Assembly (NCBI GenBank): GCA_007115705.1
Contig: QXEO01000548.1
Location: 8,940,383 to 9,004,382 of the forward strand
DNA: 64,000 nucleotides
From: Dactylis glomerata
Taxonomy: Eukaryota; Streptophyta; Magnoliopsida; Poales; Poaceae
Direction: 5' to 3'
Part shown: one piece after another, positions 1 to 9,970 of the stretch
Position numbering within the stretch: the stretch's first letter is position 1
How the letters are laid out: every line of letters begins with the position of its first letter
Notes under the pieces: generated by a model
The model's input: only the letters and a program-made list of their open reading frames with translations
The model's database searches: none
Told to the model about the DNA's origin: nothing
Made by a program: the position numbers and the translations under genes

Positions 1-1527
1 AGAAGAGAGACGGTGACGACTGAAGGTGATGCAGACTGGCTTAGTAGCTTCCAACAAGGGCGCCGTTTACGACACTTGTTGACTCGTCTTCGGCCAGCAG
101 CAGCACGGAACCTGCACACACACAAACAAGTACTTTGTTCCCAACTTGCGATGAGGTTGTCAATCTCACCGGTTTGCTTGAAACAAAGGTTATGAGTGTA
201 TCGAGTGGAAAACAGTAGTAATATGCGAGTAAAGTAAACAGTACGGGAAAAGTAAACATGTGATTGCAATATGATTAAAATAGGACCGGGGTCCACAGTT
301 CACTAGTGGTGTCTCTCCATAGATAAATAACATGCTGGGTAAACAAATTACAGTTGGGCAATTGATAGAATAAAGATAACGTGATATGTCAAGAAGATCA
401 CTATGAGATTCACTCTGGGCATTACAACAAAATACATAGACCGCCATCCAACTGCATCTATGACTAATAATCCACCCCCGGGGATATCATCCGAACACCC
501 TAGAAGTATTAAGTTGCGAACAACAGATAATTGCATTAAGCAAAGTGTGTAATGTAAACAAAGCATATGCCCTTGAGCATATGAATGTTGTTTTCTCCCT
601 AGTAGCAACAGCACATCTACCACCTTAGAGGTTTCTGTCACTCCCCCAGGTGAAATAGAGACATGAACCCACTATCGAGCATAAATACCCCCTCTTGGAG
701 TCACTAGCAACTACTCGGCCAAGATAGCTACTAACAACGGAGAGCATGCAAGATCATAAACAACATAGAGATAACAAAAGATATAATTCAGTACAGCAAC
801 TTAATCATAAACACCAATATTCATCGGATCCCAACAAACCAACATCATAGAATTACATAACGGTGATCTCAATCATGTAGGGCAGCTCATGAGATCTAAA
901 CATGAAGCACATGGTGGAGAAGACAACCATCTAGCTACTGCTATGGACCCATAGTCCAAGGTAGACTACTCACTCATCGCTCCGGAGGCAAGCATGGCGA
1001 TGAAGAAGACCTCCGGTGGCGATTCCCCTCTCCGGCAGGGTGCCGGGAAGAGCTTCTGGACCCTCCCGATCTTCGGGTCGACGGCGGCGGCGGATCGCGA
1101 TATATTCTGGAAAACTGATCGGGTCCTTAGGTTTTTCTTGTCGGGGGGTACTTATAGGCGAAAGGGCGATGTCAGAGGAGAGACCACGGCCCCTCACGTG
1201 GGCCCGACGCGGCCAGGGGCCTGGCCGCGCCGCCCCTGTGTGTGGGGGCCACGTGGCCCCCCTCCGTCAGATCTTCGGACGTTTGGGAGCTCCCCCGTAA
1301 AATATGACTTCAGGAACTTGTTTCGTCCAATTCCGAGAATATTTCCTGTGTATCACTTCTGAAACACAAAAACAGCAGAAAACAGGAAACTGGCACTGTG
1401 GCACTTCGTTAATAGGTTAGTTCCGGAAAATGTATAAAAGTACCACTAAGTGTAACGAAACAATAGGCAAATGGTATAAAAACAAGCATGGAGCATCAAA
1501 AATTATAGATACGTTTGAGACGTATCA
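1..1527 (-). repeat. 3' LTR of Gypsy-A, truncated by window start
   Basis: The right end (1517-1527) is the inverted LTR start, ...gagacgtatca. The body aligns with 2238-4061, for example the CTGAAGGTGATGC stretch near 20 and 2370. Roughly the last 130 bp of the LTR lie outside the window. Positions 970-1300 hold the GC-rich leader common to these LTRs. Open frames there are not genes. Confidence 0.85.
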
Positions 1528-2058
1528 TGCATCCACATAAGTTTCTGAAGACCCCTTGTGATCACGCTTTGGTTCACTCAAATCACTAAAATGATTTTCA
1601 GGACAGATCCAATCAAAATTGTTTTCAAAAGCCTCATGCAATCCCAAGAGTTTGCTAGGTATTGGTACTTGGGTTTCTTCATTGTTTGTACTAACAACCT
1701 CTATATGCGAGCCAAACTTATTAAAATGCTTAAAAACTTTCCTAGCTTCAATGGCAACATCTCTAAATTCTCTACGCAAAGTTTCCAAGATAAAAGCTTT
1801 CTTTTTGGAATCTTCAATATCATGAAGCTTAAGAAATATGTGTTGCACAAAAGGATTAAGGCTAGCGAACCTAGCTTCTAACATGTGAACTAAATAAGAA
1901 GAAGCAACTTCATAACTAGGAGCAAGCTCAGCCAAAGATTTTTCCTCAACATCTTTATGCATACTAATATGATTAAAGAACTCCTCGATGTTACTTTTCC
2001 CAATAATAGAACCACTACCTACTGAGAGGTCCTCCAAGACGTACTTAGGAAACAACAT
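1525..2058 (-). CDS. gag-like ORF of Gypsy-A (177 aa), C-terminus fused to LTR
   Basis: The ORF starts MLFPKYVLEDLSVGSG and is closely similar along its length to the plus-strand ORF at 61040-61633 (197 aa). It is helical and charged with no zinc knuckle or other domain I can name. It is probably an N-terminal portion of an Athila-type gag or an unrelated structural ORF of this family. The last codons do not match the relative's C-terminus. The reading frame runs directly into the LTR, and its stop codon overlaps the first bases of the LTR (TGA of TGATACG). This shows a deletion joining the gag-like ORF to the 3' LTR. Confidence 0.7.
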   Translation of the reverse strand: MLFPKYVLEDLSVGSGSIIGKSNIEEFFNHISMHKDVEEKSLAELAPSYEVASSYLVHMLEARFASLNPFVQHIFLKLHDIEDSKKKAFILETLRREFRDVAIEARKVFKHFNKFGSHIEVVSTNNEETQVPIPSKLLGLHEAFENNFDWICPENHFSDLSEPKRDHKGSSETYVDA

Positions 2059-2208
2059 TATGAACTAAAAGTAAAGAAATAACAACTATAAAGGAAACTA
2101 TTTTTTCGTATTTTTGATAAAACAATGCAAGCAAAAATAAAGTAAAAGCAAAACTAAAACAAAGTAAAGGATGTGCGTGCGAAACTCCCCTTGCAGAAGT
2201 CTTCTTTT

Positions 2209-2226
2209 TCCCCAGCAACGGCGCCA
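2209..2226 (-). other. Primer binding site (tRNA-Asp type) of Gypsy-A
   Basis: The inverted sequence tccccagcaacggcgcca lies 11 bp inside the 5' LTR. It is one base off the TGGCGCCGTTGCCGGGGA seen in elements B and C. This PBS is characteristic of Athila-like Gypsy elements. Confidence 0.85.
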
Positions 2227-2237
2227 AAAAAAATCCT

Positions 2238-4061
2238 TGATGCGGTACGGTGTTGATGTAATTTCACCGTCCAGTTAGGAACCCCAAGAGGAAGGTATGA
2301 TGAGCACAATAGGAAGTTTTCCCTCGGTAAGAAACCAAGGTTTGTCAATCCAGGAAAAAGCCAAACGTCTGAAGGTGATGCCTGCTAGCCTAGTGACACT
2401 TCAACAAGGGCGCCGTTAACGATAACGTGTTAGCACGTCTTCAACTAGTAGCAATGTGGAACCTGCACACAGCACAACCAAATACTTTGCTCCCAACTTA
2501 CGATGAGGTTGTCAATCTCACCGGTTTGCTGTAAACAAAGGTATGAGCGTATCGAGTGGAAAGCAATAGTAATATGCGAGAAAGTAAACAATGCGAGTAA
2601 AGTAAATAGGTGATAGCAATATAAAGGGAATTGGACCGGGGTCCACAGTTCACTAGTTGTGTCTCTCCATACAATAAATAAGACATGCTGGGTAAACAAA
2701 TTACAGTTGGGCAATTGATAGAATAAAGATAACGTGCATATGTCGCGAGGATCACTATGAGATTTACTCTAGGCATTACAACAAGATACATAGACCGCCA
2801 TCCAACTGCATCTATGACTAATAATCCACCCACGGGGATATCGTCCGAACACCCCATGAGTATTAAGTTGCGAACAACAGATAACTGCATTAAGCAAAGT
2901 GTGTAATGTAAACAAAGCATGTGCCCTTGGACATAAGAATGTTGTTTTCTCCCTAGTGGCAACAACACATATACAACCTTAGAGGTTTCTGTCACTCCCC
3001 CAGATTAAATAGAGGCATGAACCCAACTATCAAGCATAAATACCCCCTCTTGGAGTCACTAGTATCTACTTGGCCAAGATAGCTACTAACAACGGAGAGC
3101 ATGCAAGATCATAAACAACGGAGAGCATGAAGAAGTGAGCCTAGCTCACTTGGCTAGGGAAGTGGATGTATAACCCAGCCACCCAGGTTCAAGTCCCCAC
3201 AGACGCGAATTTGGGTTCTTATTTTCAAAAAACCAAAATCGCTGTAGGGGCTTCCCCTACCGCATTTCCTTTCAAAAAAAACAACGGAGAGCATGCAAGA
3301 TCATAAACAACATAGAGATAACATAAGATATATGATTCAGCACATCAACTCAACATAACACCAATATTCATCGGATCCCAACAAACACAACATGTAGAAT
3401 TACATAACGGTGATCTCGATCATGTAAGGCAGCTCACGAGATCTAAACATGAAGCGACAACCATCTAGCTACTGCTATGGACCCATAGTCCAAGGTAGAC
3501 TACTCACTCATCGCGTCGGAGGCAAGCATGGCGATGAAGAAGACCTCCAGTGGCGATTTCCCTCTCCAGCAGGGTGCCGGGAAGAGCTTCTGGACCCTCC
3601 CGATCTCGGGTCGACGACGGCGGCGGATCGCGATGTGTTTCTGGAAAATTGACCGAGTACTTAGATTTTTCCCGTTGGGGTTTCTTTATAGGCGAAGGGG
3701 CATCATTGGAAGTGGACCGAGGCGGCCTCACACATAGGAGGCGCGGCCAGGGCCTGGGCCGCGCCGCCCTACTATGTGGCCGGCTCGTGGCCGCTCTCCG
3801 TCTCCTCTTCGGTTCTCTGGAAGCTTGGGTAAATTTCTAGATGTTCGGCTTTTGTTTCGTCCAATTCCGAGAATATTTCCTGTGTAACTTTTCTGAAACA
3901 CAAAAACAGCAGAAGAAAGGGAACTGGCACTATGGCATCTTGTTAATAGGTCAGTTCCGGAAAATGCATAAAAATGCCATGAAGTGTAACAAAACACTAA
4001 TCAAATTTTGTAAAAACAAGCATGGAGCATCAAAAATTATAAATACGTTTGAGACGTATCA
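2238..4061 (-). repeat. 5' LTR of Gypsy-A
   Basis: It runs from TGATGCGGTACGG (2238) to ...GAGACGTATCA (4061), in minus orientation. It is lengthened by a SINE insertion at 3130-3279 with a local duplication. A TATA-like box (tataaag, minus) lies near 3684-3690, upstream of a GC-rich leader. It pairs with 1-1527. Confidence 0.85.
3130..3279 (+). mobile_element. tRNA-derived SINE inside the Gypsy-A LTR
   Basis: This is an insertion of about 150 bp that other copies of this LTR lack. It has a perfect RNA polymerase III A box (tagctcacttgg, 3142-3153) and B box (ggttcaagtcc, 3186-3196), and ends in an A-rich stretch. It is flanked by the 16-bp direct repeat aacaacggagagcatg at 3114-3129 and 3280-3295. 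It resembles the Au-type SINEs of Triticeae from memory. The spacing and the extra body after the B box argue against a real tRNA gene. Confidence 0.85.
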
Positions 4062-4260
4062 GCGGCCGCGACCTCGTTTCTCCACCAGGGCGCCGATATT
4101 CAGACACGATCCACCTGCATCGGCCATGGAGATAGATGTTGGGAAGGAAAAACCCTAGATGCGATGAGGAAGAGGAAGATGATACGACGGAGGAAGAAAC
4201 TAATGAATGAATTAGGGTTTTTTGCCCTCGCCAAACGTGCTTTATTTATAAGTACACACT
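4062..4260 (-). other. Promoter and start of an ORF from a decayed element or gene
   Basis: On the minus strand a TATAAATA box near 4246-4253 precedes an ATG at 4127. That ATG opens a 22-codon frame beginning MADAGGSCLNIGAL, which is cut off at 4062 where Gypsy-A begins. It looks like the 5' end of a retroelement or gene that Gypsy-A inserted into. The stop codon belongs to the Gypsy-A LTR. I do not recognise the protein. Confidence 0.4.
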
Positions 4261-5340
4261 AATGGGCCTCTGGAGAGGCAAGGTCCAAAGTATATTTATG
4301 GGATTTTATATTTTACCCAGAGCAGATGATAAAGAAGTATCAACGTATCAAGAAAAAAGATACGTACAAAAAAAGAAGAGAGAGGAAACAAAAAAATGGG
4401 AAAGTATCTATCAAGAAGCACAGCGTACCTCGTCTTGGACTCGGGGGCTCACGTCATAAGAAAAGAAGAGAAGAATCATTAATTGCGAATCATACCGAAA
4501 AATATCGCAAGAGACAGTATATGGAACAGGTATGTATATATTTTTGAGCCTATACCCGAATTTTTTTTGGCTATAGCCTCGGGGGCTACTCCCATCGGGA
4601 GCGCTATCACGCACCCGATAGAAAGAAGTCAACAGAAGAAAGGTGAGAAGTTGAAGCCAATGATAAAGAACGAGCTGGTGGACAAGTGGTTTAGGCGTAA
4701 TCGGCTACATTTCGTCAACAACGAACTTCGACTACATTGTCGACAAAATAAATATCGATTACTCCCATCGGGAGCTATTTATGAGAGTTAAAAAGGATAA
4801 CTCGAATATTTTGTATATTGGAACAGTCAAACAAGGCTGCGACATATGATTCTCGAGTTGCGTCATCGTGACAAAACTTGAATGCCGTGGTTGAAATATA
4901 TCGCGAAGGTAAGACCCCGGGATCCGTCCTATGTGGCCTGGTATACGTATATGGATGCGCTCTGCTGGTACTTATCCGTGACTACGACGTGAAGAAAATC
5001 CTGGTGGACGCACTGGGTACCCTGAGAACCACTGGGATTCATTCTTTGTAAGTCCTAAATGCGGCAAAAGAATGAGTTTGACCGGTTTCCCGAATTCAAG
5101 TCCAAGGGGATTGAATTTGAAGTAGGTGACAAGTATCTGTTCCGGCAGTTAACTGGCCTCTTGATCCGTCAGAGTTGTCAGGCTTGTTCATCAAAACCCC
5201 TTGCAAGACATTATAATAAAAAGGTAAGTCGAAAGACCAAGTCAAAGATTTGAAGATATGAAGAAGTCAAGTGTTGGTCAAGTCGAAGATTTGAAGATTT
5301 GAGATTCAACCCGAATCAGCAATTCTGGTAGAATCTCGAG
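4261..5340. other. Decayed retroelement sequence, no gene
   Basis: There is no sustained coding frame. The phrase 'ctactcccatcgggagc' occurs twice (about 4586 and 4760), which suggests remains of an internal region or LTR of an old Gypsy element. Nothing else is recognisable. Confidence 0.4.
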
Positions 5341-5683
5341 GGCTACTGACAAGGGTATAGATGATAGAGCCCGTCAGTTGAGTACCCCTAAGGCCCGTTA
5401 AGCTAGGCCCAATTGTAATGCTAGTTGAAATACGAGTTCATGTCGTATGTCGATATTGTAATCTGTATCAGATCCCTCTCGGTCCTTGAGACCTGGCCAC
5501 CTATATATAGGAGCCAGGAGAGGACGGTGTGGGACAGATTGAGAGTAAGCCAAAGTTCACCTTACGTTTACTTTCGATACACACCTTGTTTGACTGATTT
5601 ACCTTCGAGTTCATCCGACGCCCTATCTCCCCGATCCTAAGTCCTTCATCTAGGACATTTGTCGAGTTAACCCTCGTCACCTA
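5341..5683 (+). repeat. Putative LTR or promoter remnant of an old Gypsy element
   Basis: The stretch starts near tgacaaggg (5346) and contains a strong TATA box (tatatata, 5502-5509) followed by a leader. It runs directly into reverse transcriptase coding sequence at about 5684, with no gag or protease between. That implies a large deletion. No paired LTR was found in the window. Confidence 0.4.
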
Positions 5684-5964
5684 GTGTCCTTCAGACATGG
5701 GGTTCCCAGGGAACTCGTTGAGCATGCACTAAATGTGGATCCTAAAGCAAAGCTAGTCAAGCAACCACTGCGACGATTTGACGAACCCAAAAGGAAAGCC
5801 ATAGCATCCGAGCTACACAGGCTAGAAAATGCCGGATTCATCCGAGAAATCAAATCATCGACTTGGGTATCTAATCCAGTCATTGTACCCAAGAAAAACA
5901 CAGACGTACAAAGAGTGTGCGTCGACTACACATCTCTCAACAAACACTGTCCAAAACATCCTCT
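5684..5964 (+). pseudogene. Gypsy reverse transcriptase fragment (N-terminal part)
   Basis: The translation contains the segments GVPRELVEHALNVDPKAK, GFIREIKSSTWVSNPVIV and VCVDYTSLNKHCP. These are the start of a Ty3/Gypsy reverse transcriptase of Tat/Retand type, up to just before the first catalytic blocks. The YxDD box, RNase H and integrase are absent. The fragment stops abruptly at about 5964, where minus-strand Harbinger ORF sequence begins. It is dead, and is useful mainly as one side of a rearrangement junction. Confidence 0.8.
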
Positions 5965-6575
5965 CAAGCGCCAACTTCTCTCTTTGAGTTTCTTTCATCT
6001 CCTTCCACCTTGCGTCGGACCTATCATATAGCTCCTTGGTGTTTGCATTCATGGAATCCACAAACAAGTTGATGGTCACATCAAATCCGGCGCCGGATGA
6101 GCCAACATTCCTCTCCGACTCGGCCTTCTTGGTCTCGGTTGGGTGTCCCGCCGCGGTCGGTGCCGCGGGTAGTGGCCCCTCTTCACCGGTCTTGCCATCA
6201 TTGAGTGTGAGTCTAACTCGATCCCACTTCTTGCAACCCTCGAGTTTTTGGAAACAATGCATCATATTGAAGTCTTTGCCCTCATTCTCGGCCTTGTATA
6301 AGTTAAGAGCATCAAGAAACTACAAGCAAATCACACATCATAGGACGCAACAAGCAAACACACATCAATGTGCCAATCAACATATAGGAATGTACACATG
6401 TATAGGAAAAGTTCATGGAGCAAAGGAAATTACTATATCCATTGCTCTCTTCCCAATTTGGTTCCTATTGCGCATGGTCTCAAGGTTGCCATGAAACTTG
6501 TTGCATGCAGTCTTGATGATACTCCACCTATGGGAGATGGCGCCTTCATTGCGGTTCTTGTGAATCATCTCCAAT
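5965..6575 (-). pseudogene. Right half of SANT/NAM-associated ORF1 of Harbinger-2
   Basis: Reading leftwards from 6575, the minus strand encodes MIHKNRNEGAISHRW and ACNKFHGNLET. After a non-coding gap, probably an intron, it encodes FNMMHCFQKLEGCKKWDRVR and FVDSMNANTKELYDRSDARW. This is the second half of the plant SANT/Myb-like protein with a NAM-associated C-terminal domain, which is commonly ORF1 of PIF/Harbinger transposons. The first half is at 48130-49056 on the plus strand. The two halves abut the same 5-bp duplication (ccaat here, attgg there) beside matching Copia LTRs. It is truncated at 5965 by the Gypsy reverse transcriptase fragment. Confidence 0.75.
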
Positions 6576-7900
6576 TGAAAGGATCATATGAGCGACTAGG
6601 GGGGGCAAACAGGAGCTACTCAAATTTTAGTTCTTTTTCAAATTAAGGCTAGACAAGAAAGGTAAATTCTCTAAATGTGCTACTAGGAGAATTTACCTAA
6701 AGTGATAAGCAAACTAGCAATAATAAGATAAGTAAAGATACAAGTGAAGGTAGAAGTAACCGCAATGGAGACACAAAGACACGAGGATGTATTCCTGTAG
6801 TTCCTTCCTTGTTATGGGGAGTACGTCTACATTGGAGGGGTGTGGTACCACAAAGGCCACCAACGCCACAAAGGCTCACCCTATTCTCCGGTGATCAAGC
6901 CACGAAGGAGAGTTCATGCTCCACTAAGCGGTGCCCTTGAAGGCGGCACGAGACCTTTACACAAAGTATTGGGGCGAGATCCACAACTCAATTAGAGGCT
7001 CCCAATAAGCCCACCAAGCTCTTACACATGAAGATTGAGCAAGGAGGACGGCTTCTTCCGGCTAGGGCTCCAAACAACCCCAAGAGTAACAAGTCCCTCA
7101 ATGAAATGAAGGGGGAAATCAAATTTCCTTGGTGGAAGTGTAGATCTAGGTCTCCTCCCTTGAATCCCAAAAGGGCTTTAAGTTCTAGTGGCTAGAATGG
7201 GAGATCTAGTGATTTTAAGCTTTGCAACAATGGAAGAGAGAGTGTGGAAGCTGCAGTCTTCACTGGAGGTGGAAGACGACTATTTATACCCCTCTCAGAT
7301 TTCTAGCTGTTGGGGTCGAGTAACACCAGAGTCTCCGGCCTGTAAGGGGCGGAGTCTTCGGCGCCACTCGGAGTCTCTGGCCTATAAGGACCGTAGTCTT
7401 TGGCTCCCAGCTAACAAGTTCCGGAGTCTCTGACCGGTCTCCTCAGAGACTCCGGACCAACTACAGAGGCTTGCACCACTCGGGTGAAAATCGAGTTTGG
7501 GAGGCCGGATTCTCTGGCCGGAGACTCCGACTCAGAATCAAAGTCTCCGGCCTGGAAGGCCGGAGTCTCCGGTTCTAAGGGCCAGAGTCTCCGCCCAGAA
7601 AATCTTCAATAGCAAGATTTCTGCAGAGTTCTCTCCAACAAATTGCAAAGGGGTGCAAGAGTATTTTGTACCAAAATGATTTCACCCCAGCTTTTCATCG
7701 AGCAAACCCTCTTGATAGTATGGAAACCTAAATTACATAACCGAAAATCTAGGTCTTCGTTGCTTCGATCTTTTTAGTTTTGAGGGGCCGATAACCATCG
7801 AGCATTAACCAATAAAACCTACACACTTAAACACAAGGTTAATAACTCGAGTGTTAACAATAAGCACCAAAATATCATTTACTCGGGCAAGGCTCTTTCA
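6576..7900 (-). repeat. 3' LTR of Copia M1
   Basis: It runs from TGAAAGGATC to ...GGCTCTTTCA, and aligns inverted with 49057-50363. It has a TATAAATA box (minus, 7281-7288). Just upstream in U3 (about 7310-7600) is a cluster of imperfect palindromes built on CCGGAGTCTCCGG. Internal M1 sequence adjoins only its right side, so it is the end of an element and not a solo LTR. Confidence 0.85.
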
Positions 7901-8373
7901 ATCTCCCCCTTTTTGGTGTTTGATGACAACACATGGATTTGCAAGATATATATGATTAACTAAAAGATAGTTCATGAAATGAAGTTGAGCTCCCCTAAAT
8001 GTATGCATAATTTGATTTTGCCTTTGAATGCAAATGCACACATTTTGAGTTCATTGCTCCCCCTCGCACTCATGAACCAAACCACATATGAAAGATAATG
8101 AATATGTCATATAGACTACTGCATAACAAGACTCTATAGGAATGTAAGGACTAGAGTCTAGGAATAAAGATATTACCACATGTAGTCTTTACATATTACA
8201 ATAAACACATAGTCTTAAACGGATGACCACCACAAGTTTTACAAAGCCAAATCCAACTGAAATGCAAATAAACAAGATACATGGACACAAGCAAGGAAAT
8301 CACAATAGAACCAAATGCGTTGTGTCCTCCCATGCAAATCCCCGATGAGAACCTACTAGAACTACTTCTCCCC
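7901..8373 (-). other. M1 internal 3' end with polypurine tract
   Basis: Positions 7901-7915 (atctccccctttttg) are the inverted polypurine tract next to the 3' LTR, as in M2 at 37790-37804. The rest is non-coding 3' internal sequence similar to 37805-38260. It ends at the Gypsy-B target site tcccc (8369-8373). Confidence 0.75.
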
Positions 8374-9809
8374 TGATACGTCTCGAACGTATCTATAATT
8401 TTTGATGCTCCATGCTTGTTTTTACACCATTTGCCTTGTGTTTCGTTACACTTTGTGGCATTTTTATACGATTTCCGGAACTAACCAATTGACAAGATGC
8501 CACAGTGCCAGTTCCCTATTTTCTGCTGTTTTTGTGTTTTAGAAAAGCTACACAGGAAATATTCTCGGAATTGGACGAAACAAAAGCCGAACGTCCAGAA
8601 ATTCACCAAAGCTTCCAGAGAACCGAAGAGGAGATGGAGTGGGGCCACGAGGGCCCCACACAATAGGGCAGTGCGGCCTGGCCCCTGGCCATGCCCCCTA
8701 CATGTGAGGGTACCCTGGCAGCCCCCTGACGACGCCCCTTCGCCTATATAAAGCCTCGGGACGGAAAACCCTAGGGGGAATCGGCAATTTTCCAGAAAGA
8801 GTTCCGCAGCTCCGCCGCCACCGCCGACGAATTTCGGGGGACAGAAGTCTCTGTTCCGGTACCCTGCCAGGACGGGGAAGTGCCCCCGGAGCCATCTCCA
8901 TTGGTCTCCATCGCCGTCTCTGCCGTCTCCATCGACCTCACCACCATCTCCATCAACCTTGCTGTCTCCTATGATGATGAGGGAGTAGTTCTCCCCCGGG
9001 GCTGAGCGCTCTACCGGTAGCTATGTGGTTCACCTCTCTCTCCCATGATGTGATCTTTATGTGATCGTGAGCTTTGTATCTAGTTGAATTGGTAGATGTT
9101 ATTATTCAGATATTATGCTACTCCTATGCTTTATTATTGTACTCTCCGGAGATACCTCGTATCATGGTGTAAAGGTGACTAGTGTGTGCATCATGTGTAT
9201 CTTTTTGGTTAATGTCTGTATGAAATGTTGGTGTTTGTTGGAACCATCTAGTGCGTTCACGGTGATAGTGTGAGACAATCTAGTTTGGGTACATACGGAC
9301 TTTGAGGAGTGCTTCGTAGCCCTACGCATGATTAGTGTTCATTTTCCATTGGAGAACTATTTTGAGTTGCATATTGATGATAGTATCTATTGGTTCAATT
9401 ATGTTATATTTGTTGGGAGTGTGTCCACTAGTGAAAGTATGATCCCTAGGCCTTGTTTCCAAGCATTGCACACCGTTTACTTCCTGTTTTGTTACATATT
9501 TGCTCGCAGCGATATTTATTTCAGATTACATTTGCTACTTATAATCATCACTACCACTTGTATTTCACTATCTCTTCGCCGAACTAGTGCACCTATACAT
9601 CTGACAAGTGTATTGGGTGTGTTGGGGACACAAGAGACTTTCTGTATCGTAATTGCAGGGTTGCTTGAGAGCGATAGCTTTGACCTCTTCCTCCCTGAGT
9701 TCGATAAACCTCGGGTGATCCACTTAAGGGAAACTTGCTGCTGGTCTACAAACCTCTGCACTTGGAGGCCCAACACTGTCTACAAGAACAGACGCGTGCG
9801 TAGACATCA
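8374..9809 (+). repeat. 5' LTR of Gypsy-B
   Basis: It is 1,436 bp, TGATACGTCTCG...GTAGACATCA, near-identical to 21656-23090. The first 20 bases contain TGATACGTCTC followed by its near-mirror GAACGTATC. A TATA box is at 8745-8753. A GC-rich leader with repeated 'ctccatcgcc' phrases follows (about 8880-8960). Confidence 0.93.
8745..8753 (+). promoter_or_regulatory. TATA box in the Gypsy-B 5' LTR
   Basis: tatataaag lies in the context cgccTATATAAAGcctcggg, conserved at the same place in the 3' LTR (22027-22035) and inverted in both Gypsy-C LTRs (about 15293-15301 and 20351-20359). It marks the U3/R boundary. Confidence 0.75.
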
Positions 9810-9819
9810 AGCTCTTTTC

Positions 9820-9837
9820 TGGCGCCGTTGCCGGGGA
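9820..9837 (+). other. Primer binding site of Gypsy-B
   Basis: TGGCGCCGTTGCCGGGGA starts 11 bp after the LTR end. It is the tRNA-Asp-complementary PBS typical of Athila-like Gypsy elements. Confidence 0.9.
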
Positions 9838-9970
9838 GGTAAGGTAAAAGGTACTCACATTCTTTGGCTACTAAGTCTTTTAGTTGCTGGTGAGTGCGCA
9901 AAGTTATTTCCTTTAGATTCTGCAATTATATCTTTTTGTTTCTTGTTTTTATTTTCACTAGTTAGGCTTA

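Larger units (their letters stand above)
1..4061 (-). mobile_element. Gypsy-A, compact Athila-like LTR retrotransposon
   Basis: This minus-strand element has a 3' LTR at 1-1527 (cut by the window edge), an internal region of only about 710 bp, a PBS at 2209-2226 and a 5' LTR at 2238-4061. Both LTRs end on the right in the inverted form of TGATACGTCTC, as do the other Gypsy elements here. The only ORF is a gag-like fragment. There is no protease, reverse transcriptase or integrase, so it could only have moved in trans. Compared with the relative at 59217-64000, everything between the gag-like ORF and the 3' LTR is missing. The family assignment rests on the tRNA-Asp-type PBS and the protein similarity and is from memory. 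Confidence 0.85.

Noticed and set aside
970..1300. Arg/Pro-rich open frames in the GC-rich leaders of the Gypsy LTRs (also near 3550, 8700, 15150, 20200, 22000, 53650, 59500)
   Set aside because: They recur in every LTR in differing frames and lengths and fall in the untranslated leader after the TATA box.
3130..3279. A real tRNA gene (A and B boxes present)
   Set aside because: No cloverleaf could be drawn, the boxes are followed by a SINE-like body and A-rich tail, and target duplications flank it.
6576..7900. Solo LTR interpretation
   Set aside because: Polypurine tract and Copia interior follow directly on one side and ORF1 with a TSD on the other, so this is the 3' end of an element.
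9516..9776. 86-codon frame MLGLQVQRFVDQQQ repeated in four LTRs (9516-9776, 14189-14449, 19248-19508, 22797-23057)
   Set aside because: It lies in the U5 part of the LTR, antisense to transcription, and its copies persist only because the LTRs are near-identical.
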